Positions 1 to 6,200 of a DNA stretch of 64,000 nt are shown here, one piece after another. Source of the stretch: Ktedonospora formicarum (GTDB lineage Bacteria; Chloroflexota; Ktedonobacteria; Ktedonobacterales; Ktedonobacteraceae); contig NZ_BNJF01000001.1 of the NCBI RefSeq assembly GCF_016587355.1, forward strand, positions 3,253,721-3,317,720, in the 5' to 3' direction. The position numbers were made by a program, and so were the translations under genes. The notes beneath the pieces are model-generated. The model was not told the DNA's origin, did no database searches, and saw nothing but the letters and a program-made list of their open reading frames with translations. How positions within the stretch are numbered: position 1 is the stretch's first letter; every line of letters starts with the position of its first letter.

Positions 1-113
1 GGGCCGAGAACGTATCTGGGGCAGGGGCGCGTATTGGCTTTACTCTACCACTTGCTCCAGTTTCTAGTGCCAAAACGAAAACGTTTCCACCACCGATGCA
101 GGTACAGCGATAG
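1..113 (+). CDS. Sensor histidine kinase, C-terminal fragment at window edge
   Basis: Reading frame 3 is open from the left edge to TAG at 111-113. It encodes 36 residues beginning AENVSGAGARIGFTLPLAP. This matches the very end of a GHKL ATPase domain, where the pattern GGxIWAEN, a glycine-rich turn, then F-T-L-P-L closes most sensor histidine kinases. Everything catalytic lies outside the window. The extra tail of about 17 residues after the LPLAP segment is poorly conserved in this family. A strong hairpin follows at 143-199, and a second histidine-kinase-like gene follows on the same strand. The family call is an inference from a short segment. Confidence 0.6.
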   Translation, partial: AENVSGAGARIGFTLPLAPVSSAKTKTFPPPMQVQR

Positions 114-142
114 GTAGATCTCAATTTGTAATGAGTCGGCTA

Positions 143-199
143 GAGATCACAAAGGGGGTAGATGGTTTTCGCGAAAACCATCTACCCCTTTGTGATCTC
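143..199. terminator. Long hairpin terminator containing a GCGAAAACC palindrome
   Basis: A near-perfect inverted repeat of about 29 bp per arm, with one unpaired G in the left arm. The centre is ggttttcgcgaaaacc at 164-179. It lies 30 bases after the stop of the kinase fragment and probably ends that transcript, although no long T run follows. The central motif is the same GCGAAAACC end seen in the dispersed elements listed elsewhere in this window. Confidence 0.6.
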
Positions 200-338
200 A
201 AACGAAGTGCCTGAGAGGTGCCCCAGGTGACTCGACTCTACAAGCTTGAACTATAATGATATACTCATGAGAACAGTACTGTTCCATAATTGATGCCATT
301 CTGCGTATATAAGGCAGAATATGCGATGAGGATGCCTT

Positions 339-1505
339 ATGACTGGGGACCAAGAGGTCAAGGTGTTGGCAGGGGTAATGCGCCTGGTGCGAGCAATGAA
401 TAGCGAGACGCGGCCCGATCAGCTCTATAACACGATTTTAAATGAAATCGTGAGTGCTGTATCATGTGAAGATATAGAACTGTATATCTATCAGAAACGC
501 GATGAATATCCTTCGCATAAAGTGTGGCGCGAGCAAGGAAAGATAATTCAAGAAGCATTAACGCGCGAAAAAGCGAGAACATTATTTTCTGAACGTGAAA
601 TTTTGGTAGAAGCAGCTAAAGGTGTGGGAGCGGCATTGCGCAAGTCGATACATGAAGCGCCTGCTTGTTGTGCTCTGCCATTAAGCGCGCGAGGACGGCT
701 TCAAGGCTTAGTCGCATTGTGGCGGAATGAGCGTTTTACCGGTGCTGAGGTGGAAATGTTGACTCGTCTGGGAGAAGCGGTGGCGGCAGCCCTGGCTCAG
801 ATGGTGCTCTCAGTGGATGAGCAGGGGCGGCAGGTACGATTCCTCTCGAAGCTCTCTCATGAGTTGCGTTCGCCGTTAAACGCGATCAACGGTTATTTGG
901 ATCTGGCATTGAGTGACATTGGCGGGGAGCTCAATGGACAACAACGAGAGTTTATGCAGCGAGCGCGATCCGGAAGCGAATATCTCTATGCGCTCATGGA
1001 AGATCTGTTACTGCTAGGGCGAGCCAACACAGGACAGCTAGGGCTCCACAAGCAGGTCTCAAGGCTTGCTGAATTGGTGGAGAACGTCGTGGAGGAGTTG
1101 GAATTGACGGTGAAAGATGCTTCGGTTCAGATAGAACTCAGTATGCCACCAGATCTATCCCTTATCTATGTTGACCCTATACGGATGCAACAGGTGATAC
1201 GGAATCTCTTGCTCTATGCTATAGAGTGTGCCCGTAAAGGAGGTGTTATCCTGCTATCGGTAATCGCAGAACACATGCAAAGGAGCGAAAGTGGGGAGGA
1301 ACGCGAGCATGCTGGGATACTCAGTCTGTGTATTGAGGCTAACAGTGAGGCTGAAGGCAAGCGCGCGGAAACTCGCCTGGAACTCACACGCTCTCTCTCG
1401 ATAGCACGCCTGATTCTAGAGTTACACGGTGGCACGCTAGAGCAAGAGGCGTGCGAATACGGACGCTGCATACTACGTGGTCGCATACCAGTATTAATCG
1501 TGTAG
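339..1505 (+). CDS. GAF-domain histidine kinase with degenerate ATPase domain
   Basis: 388 aa, no membrane segment seen, so probably cytoplasmic. Residues of about 15-150 resemble a GAF sensor domain. A normal HisKA phosphoacceptor follows near residue 173 (LSHELRSPLNAI). The C-terminal ATPase region is abnormal. The N box reads RNLLLYAIEC, with Tyr where the second Asn is expected. No DxGxG box is present, and the GLGL lid is replaced by LELTRSLSIA, although the terminal ELHGGTL strand is kept. It may therefore dimerise and accept phosphate without binding ATP, or act as a scaffold. The start ATG at 339 has only a weak ribosome site. The preceding fragment is another histidine kinase, so this may be a signalling cluster. 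The family is firm; loss of ATP binding is inferred from the motifs. Confidence 0.85.
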   Translation: MTGDQEVKVLAGVMRLVRAMNSETRPDQLYNTILNEIVSAVSCEDIELYIYQKRDEYPSHKVWREQGKIIQEALTREKARTLFSEREILVEAAKGVGAALRKSIHEAPACCALPLSARGRLQGLVALWRNERFTGAEVEMLTRLGEAVAAALAQMVLSVDEQGRQVRFLSKLSHELRSPLNAINGYLDLALSDIGGELNGQQREFMQRARSGSEYLYALMEDLLLLGRANTGQLGLHKQVSRLAELVENVVEELELTVKDASVQIELSMPPDLSLIYVDPIRMQQVIRNLLLYAIECARKGGVILLSVIAEHMQRSESGEEREHAGILSLCIEANSEAEGKRAETRLELTRSLSIARLILELHGGTLEQEACEYGRCILRGRIPVLIV

Positions 1506-1793
1506 GCGGGTGGATTGCGTGCGCAGAAATGAATTTCCCATAGTCTTGAGTAAAGGGAGATGTGTAGGAGTGCGCTCTATAATGAGGGTAAAGGGTGAAC
1601 CTGAGCGCGTGAAATGAGGCATTTTACAGCTGAGATGTGTGAGGCAAGATAAGAAGATCTGGTTGGAAGAACCCTTGACTCGCTGGAATTCGCGTGTTAT
1701 TCTCAAGTTATCCCATTGTGTTTCTTGGTGGCGCTAACATCAGGAAAGTGCGCGGTACTGTACTGGCTTGTAATCAGGAGAAGGAGACCGACT

Positions 1794-2039
1794 GTGGGTA
1801 TGCTAAGGATCATGTCCCGACGTGGTGATGATCGAATCATGTGGGACCCGAAAAAAGTAGAAGCGAATGATCCAGAGGCGTTAGCCGCTATTCGTGAAGC
1901 CGAAAAGATCTTTGAAGAGGCACGAGTACGCGGAGCGACCGCATTTAAGGTTGTCGAGTCAGGTCCTGTAGAGCGTATTGATAAGTTTGATCATACCGCA
2001 GAGCAAATTGTGCTTGTGCCGCGCGTAGTTGGAGGCTGA
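1794..2039 (+). CDS. Small conserved-looking protein of unknown function
   Basis: 81 aa when started at GTG 1794, which has an AGGAGAAGGAG ribosome site at 1776-1786 about 7 bases upstream. The longer open frame from 1716 has no such signal. The product is soluble and charged: an N-terminal basic stretch, a predicted helix rich in Ala and Glu (residues of about 25-45), then a beta-like C terminus with FDHTAEQIVLVP and a terminal Gly-Gly. No family recognised. The stop is 15 bases before the start of the next gene, so the two are probably cotranscribed up to the hairpin at 2570. The Gly-Gly end is noted, but no evidence of processing is visible. Confidence 0.6.
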   Translation: MGMLRIMSRRGDDRIMWDPKKVEANDPEALAAIREAEKIFEEARVRGATAFKVVESGPVERIDKFDHTAEQIVLVPRVVGG

Positions 2040-2054
2040 GGAGGCTAGCTGCTT

Positions 2055-2507
2055 ATGTTGGAAACGCTCAGCTTGTTTCTCGGCATATGGCTGTTATTCC
2101 TCCTTCTTGCGATTTACTACCTGTCGCAATCGCCCGATGGCCGTGTCGGGCGAATACGAGAGTCGGTGAGTGAGCATCTATCCGCCGAGAGTAGAGCGAA
2201 GGCACTTTTGCAAGAGATATTGACGGAGAGTCAATATCAGCAACTTATTAAGTGTGGCTATCTCGAAGTGCTGAGCCCACAATACGAGAGCCGCATTTAC
2301 CGCATTCCCGGTTCAGGAGGACTGGTCAAAGTCTATGAGCGGGGTTGCGCAATCATGGAACTCTGCTTACAGCCAACGGAGCCATTACCCGATGGTGATG
2401 TGGTTGTTATGCACAAGTTGATGATCGAAGCCAACGAGGAGGAGTATCTACAAAAGGCCAATCACTTTGCTCCCGGCATTATCTCCTTACGCTGCCAGCA
2501 TCTCTAG
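2055..2507 (+). CDS. Membrane-anchored small protein, unknown C-terminal domain
   Basis: 150 aa. One N-terminal transmembrane helix (residues of about 5-24, LSLFLGIWLLFLLLAIYYL), then a linker and a soluble domain of about 100 residues. The soluble part has the pattern LTESQYQQLIKCGYLEV, a Tyr-Arg-Ile strand, and a C-terminal helix KLMIEANEEEYLQKAN. Stand-alone proteins of this shape are common as uncharacterised ORFs in Chloroflexota and other phyla, but I know no assigned function. It follows the 81-aa gene by 15 bases and is closed by a terminator at 2570-2594, so the pair forms a short operon. Confidence 0.7.
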   Translation: MLETLSLFLGIWLLFLLLAIYYLSQSPDGRVGRIRESVSEHLSAESRAKALLQEILTESQYQQLIKCGYLEVLSPQYESRIYRIPGSGGLVKVYERGCAIMELCLQPTEPLPDGDVVVMHKLMIEANEEEYLQKANHFAPGIISLRCQHL

Positions 2508-2569
2508 AGCATCGCGAAGGAGCAGGCATCAGAGCCGTAACAACAATAAAGACCAAGACCAACCAGGAA

Positions 2570-2594
2570 AGGGACGCCAGCAGGCGTCCTTTTA
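2570..2594 (+). terminator. Intrinsic terminator after the two small genes
   Basis: Stem ggacgcc (2572-2578) with ggcgtcc (2583-2589), a 4-base loop and a following TTTT. Good rho-independent form. Confidence 0.75.
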
Positions 2595-3007
2595 TGTTGT
2601 GATGTGTGAATTGGTAGAATCCTCTCTACTCTAAAAAACATCTTCCACAGATTTATATGAGCCTCGGCGAACTATGAAAGGCTTTCAAGGGCTATAGATG
2701 GTTTTGAAGAGTGGGGCCTGAAAAACGTCTCTCTCTATAGAGGATGTGAATGCCTATTTAGAAGTATGTAATGGACAAACTATTGCTTAACTTTCTAGCA
2801 TGGACAACGTATATTTAGTAATAGATATGCATTTGCATGCAGATTCATAAGTCTTCCAGCAAGTCGATAGAATCTGTAAAAAAGAGCATCTTCGGGGTCT
2901 TGGATGAGGGTTCCTTGCTATCGACTTGTACACGAAGAACCATTATAATAGCCGTAATTACGCAATTATAGGTCCCCAAGTAAAGGAATTAAAGAAGGCA
3001 GGCTGGC
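2595..3007 (+). promoter_or_regulatory. Leader region of receptor kinase: inverted repeat and promoter
   Basis: An AT-rich, gene-free stretch of 413 bases. Caagtcgatag at 2860-2870 is repeated inverted as ctatcgacttg at 2918-2928, 47 bases apart. A likely sigma-70 promoter overlaps the right arm: TCGACT at 2921-2926, 17 bases, then TATAAT at 2944-2949. This places transcription start about 50 bases before the ATG at 3008. The inverted repeat could be an operator that loops over the -35 region. This is inference. The rest (2595-2855) shows nothing I can name. Confidence 0.45.
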
Positions 3008-5632
3008 ATGACAGAGTGTCCTAATTGTAAAGCCCCTGTACGTGAAGGAGTCCGATTTTGTAGCTCTTGTGGACAACGGCTAGATGCGCAACCTGCTCCA
3101 GATGCGCCAACACTCCCAACCTCCGGCGGCTTTTCTAGTCAGGCGCATGTGCTGCTTCCGGGTGAGCGCTTGCAGGGGGGGCGGTACGTAGTGAAAGAGG
3201 TTTTGGGTGAAGGCGGGATGGGAGCAGCCGTGCTCGCTACCGACAACCGCCTGGATGATAAACTTGTTGTTATAAAGGAACTTATCTCAGACTCAACCGA
3301 TAGCACTCGCTTCCAGGAGGATGTGCGCAACTTTAAACGTGAGGTTGCTCTCCTGGCACATATCGACCACCCTCTGGTACCAAATGTGACCGACCATTTT
3401 CAGGAGGGGTCGCGTTATTTTATGGTACAAGAATATGTGGAAGGTGAGACTTTAGAGGCGCGAATTACACGTCTCAATCAGGCGCTCAAAGAGCGAGATG
3501 TGCTAATTTATGCTTTGGAGGCGTTAGATGTGCTCGACTATCTGAGCCAGCAAACGCCTCCGATTGTCCATCGTGATATCAAGCCTGCCAATATGATTGT
3601 TGGCAGCAAGGATAAGCGTGCTCATCTGGTGGACTTTGGTATCGCGCGTGCGGAGGTTGCGTTACATGCCCAGAAGAAACAGACCTCCGCGCTGGGAACG
3701 CCTGGGTATGCGCCTCCCGAGCAGTATCAGGGCAATGCCGATCCTCGCTCTGATTTGTATGCGTTGGCGGCGACACTGCATCATTTATTGACGAATCGCG
3801 ATCCACGCCACTATTCGCCATTTAGCTATATGCCGGTGCGTACGATCAATCCTTCGCTTTCACCCGAGATTGAGCGTGTATTAGTGCGAGCGCTCACAAA
3901 TGATATCACGCAACGCTATCAGAGTGCGTCATCCATGCGCCAGGAAATTGTCGATATTCTCCAACAGCGTTTTGGTGTCTCTGATAACCTGGGCAATTAT
4001 GGACTGAACATATCAGGTCACTTCCAGGCGACCCCTGCCCCCGGAACACCTGTGGGTGGGACGAGTGGGCCGGTATCACTATCGGGCGTGAGTGCTCAGG
4101 ATGCGCCCACCATGCGCAGCGGGGGCATGCCTCCGAACAATTCGGGTGGCTTCTCTCAACCAATTCAAGCCAACAATTCAAATTCTTTGCCACCAACCAT
4201 GCGTGTGGGACAATATGGATCACCAAACATGACGCCTGCGACGTTGCAGCCAATCCAACCAATTCAACCAATTCAGTCGGGCTATGTGCAAGGGTATGCA
4301 CCATTGACACCTCTTCCGCCTGTTCAACCCCCTCCACAGAAACAACGCCGAGGTAATGGATGGATCATTGCCTTGCTGCTCCTGCTCATTCTAGTTCTCA
4401 TTGGTGGTGGAACATTCTTTTATCTCAATGGGTTGAAGAGCACTAATGGATCACAGCAGGCAAATTCAAAGGACAATGGTGTTGGTGTTACAAAGATTGG
4501 TAATGAATCTATAGGTGTGAGTGATGGCAGTTATAGCTTTGATACCTCCCGCTCGGATGGCTCGTTGAAGACACAGGCATCCGAGAATTTGCGTAAAGGG
4601 GAGGTCGGAAGCGCGATCTCGCTCTGGAGCCAGGCACATGCTCAGGACTCCTCGGATGCTGAGACTCTGATCTATCTGGAGAATCAGCGCGTGGTCTCCT
4701 CACCACATATCACGCTGGTTGTTGCGACAATGCTTTCGGGGGATGATTCAGCGGTAGGTGTGGGGCGAGATAACCTTCAAGGTGCTTATGTTGCGCAGAA
4801 GGAATATAACGATGGATCGAAGCTGACAGGCGGGCTCAAGATTATGCTCTTGATTGCCAATTCAGGGAGCAAAGCCACATACGTCAATCAGGTGATCGAT
4901 CGCATTAAGAATATTGCCAAAAGCGATTCTACCTTCGTGGGCGTTATGGGTTGGCCTTATAGCTCACGCGCGGTTAATGCGGCGCAACTACTAGGGCAAG
5001 CACATATTCCCATGCTTTCACAGACTGCAACGAGCGATCAACTAACTGGTATCTCGCCCTACTTCTTTCGCGTAGCCGCTACTAATAAAGCGGAGGCAGT
5101 CGCGGGTGTAAAATATGCCGAGCAGACGTTGAAGGTTAAAAATGTCGCAGTGCTCCTTGATGTTGCCGAATCGTATAGTCAAAGCCTGGGTACCGATTTT
5201 GAGAACCAATGGAAGGCGGAGGGTAATACGATTGTGGCGGAAGGACGTTACACCGTAGGCGATGCTTCCTCAATTACCAAGGCCCTACCCGCAATCCTGG
5301 CGAAGAACCCACAGGTCATTTACTTTGCGGGCCACTCATCAGATGTTAATACACTGCTGTTGAATCTACCTCAGAGTAATATTCAGATTCTTGGTGGAGA
5401 TGCCCTCTATGAGTTAAACGGCTACACGTCCAGCTCACGTGCCGGATTTAGCCGTCTGCGATTTACGGCGCTGGCCTACCCTGATGAGTGGGATGTGTTG
5501 GGTTACGGGAAGGAAAAACCTCCTTTCTTCTCCGCGTATCCTGCGGCCTTCAATACTGGTAACCAGAAGCCAGGGGCATCTATGGCTATACACGCCCGAC
5601 CAATGATGTTATTCTCTCATATGACGCGATGA
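3008..5632 (+). CDS. Receptor Ser/Thr kinase with zinc ribbon and substrate-binding sensor (frameshifted)
   Basis: 874 aa as read. Residues 4-21 form a zinc ribbon (CPNC, then CSSC). A complete PknB-type kinase domain spans about 60-320, with glycine loop GEGGMG at 67-72, Lys90, HRD at 188-190 and DFG at 209-211, plus APPEQ in the activation segment. A Pro/Gln/Ser-rich linker and one membrane helix (about 449-474) follow. From about 566 on, an extracytoplasmic domain resembles leucine/amino-acid-binding periplasmic proteins (Peripla_BP_6 type, PHITLVVATMLSGDD). The kinase would be cytoplasmic and the sensor outside, so ligand sensing coupled to Ser/Thr phosphorylation is the likely role. The last 19 or so residues are out of frame compared with the paralogue at 6201-9023. 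The correct C terminus continues in another frame to 5871. The promoter is at 2921-2949. Confidence 0.9.
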   Translation: MTECPNCKAPVREGVRFCSSCGQRLDAQPAPDAPTLPTSGGFSSQAHVLLPGERLQGGRYVVKEVLGEGGMGAAVLATDNRLDDKLVVIKELISDSTDSTRFQEDVRNFKREVALLAHIDHPLVPNVTDHFQEGSRYFMVQEYVEGETLEARITRLNQALKERDVLIYALEALDVLDYLSQQTPPIVHRDIKPANMIVGSKDKRAHLVDFGIARAEVALHAQKKQTSALGTPGYAPPEQYQGNADPRSDLYALAATLHHLLTNRDPRHYSPFSYMPVRTINPSLSPEIERVLVRALTNDITQRYQSASSMRQEIVDILQQRFGVSDNLGNYGLNISGHFQATPAPGTPVGGTSGPVSLSGVSAQDAPTMRSGGMPPNNSGGFSQPIQANNSNSLPPTMRVGQYGSPNMTPATLQPIQPIQPIQSGYVQGYAPLTPLPPVQPPPQKQRRGNGWIIALLLLLILVLIGGGTFFYLNGLKSTNGSQQANSKDNGVGVTKIGNESIGVSDGSYSFDTSRSDGSLKTQASENLRKGEVGSAISLWSQAHAQDSSDAETLIYLENQRVVSSPHITLVVATMLSGDDSAVGVGRDNLQGAYVAQKEYNDGSKLTGGLKIMLLIANSGSKATYVNQVIDRIKNIAKSDSTFVGVMGWPYSSRAVNAAQLLGQAHIPMLSQTATSDQLTGISPYFFRVAATNKAEAVAGVKYAEQTLKVKNVAVLLDVAESYSQSLGTDFENQWKAEGNTIVAEGRYTVGDASSITKALPAILAKNPQVIYFAGHSSDVNTLLLNLPQSNIQILGGDALYELNGYTSSSRAGFSRLRFTALAYPDEWDVLGYGKEKPPFFSAYPAAFNTGNQKPGASMAIHARPMMLFSHMTR

Positions 5633-5871
5633 TCGCTTTGTTGAGAGGCGCGGATAATGTCTTAAAAACGGGTAAGAAACAACTGACCCCAGAGGACTTG
5701 AAGACAGGGCTGAGTCAGATTAGTGGTTCAAATGGTTTTCAAGGTGTGAGCGGACAGATTGCCTTTGATTCCCATGGCGATCCTGTGGATAAGGCAGTGG
5801 TTGTGTTGCATGTTTCTGACGAAGGTTTTATCAGAATGGAGAAAGATATCGAAGGGCGCTTCAAACTGTAA
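5629..5871 (+). pseudogene. Out-of-frame C terminus of the upstream receptor kinase
   Basis: This 80-residue open frame is not a separate gene. Aligned with the end of the paralogue at 6201-9023, its QGVSGQIAF and GDPVDKAVVV segments match in order, and the same frame extends upstream past the ATG (YGYTRPTNDVILSYDAMIAL) to about 5579. One extra G in the GGGG run at 5573-5576 would restore one protein of 954 aa. The ATGA overlap at 5629-5632 would permit coupled translation, but the homology upstream of the ATG argues for a frameshift. It could be a real mutation or a homopolymer sequencing error. Confidence 0.85.
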
Positions 5872-5892
5872 ATTATGATTGGATGTGCCTTC

Positions 5893-5929
5893 GCGATTGC
5901 GGATCGTTATTCAAACGATCCGCAATCGC
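5893..5929. terminator. Hairpin terminator, 16-bp perfect stem
   Basis: Gcgattgcggatcgtt (5893-5908) pairs exactly with 5914-5929 around a 5-base loop, followed by atttct. It ends transcription of the first receptor kinase. Confidence 0.8.
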
Positions 5930-5952
5930 ATTTCTGGTACGCTGTATATCAT

Positions 5953-5981
5953 TTGACATCCAGAGCTTTTTTTCGTGTTAT
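5953..5981 (+). promoter_or_regulatory. Probable sigma-70 promoter of second receptor kinase
   Basis: A perfect -35 box TTGACA at 5953-5958, a 17-base spacer and a weaker -10 TGTTAT at 5976-5981. The start of the coding region is 220 bases downstream, leaving a long leader that contains the palindromic element at 6089-6140. Confidence 0.5.
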
Positions 5982-6088
5982 CATATAAAAATAACGCAAG
6001 GCCAGGGGAGCGGACGGCGGCATAGCGCTGTTGAAACATGTGAAGGCGAATGGGATGCAATGGATCTGGCTTTTTAACTACTCCTTGT

Positions 6089-6140
6089 GAGAACACCTGA
6101 GCGCGAGAGCGCTAGTCGCGAGAGCGACGTTGGTGTTCGC
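6089..6140. repeat. Cruciform palindromic element with two GAGA-loop hairpins
   Basis: Outer arms gaacacc (6091-6097) and ggtgttc (6132-6138) enclose two back-to-back hairpins, gcgc-gaga-gcgc and gtcgc-gaga-gcgac. This gives a three-way-junction shape. It sits in the untranslated leader of the second receptor kinase, 60 bases before its ATG. The outer arm resembles the GAAAACC-type ends of the other elements in this window. Confidence 0.6.
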
Positions 6141-6200
6141 ATGAAACCTAGAGCAGCTCGCGATAATAAAGAAGAGTATCGCGTTCATGGTGGAGAACTT

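Noticed and set aside
1716..1793. Longer start for the 81-aa gene
   Set aside because: GTG 1794 is directly preceded by a strong AGGAGAAGGAG box, while ATG 1716 has none.
5629..5871. Independent small gene translationally coupled by ATGA
   Set aside because: Homology to the paralogue continues in this frame upstream of the ATG, so it is the displaced end of the kinase.
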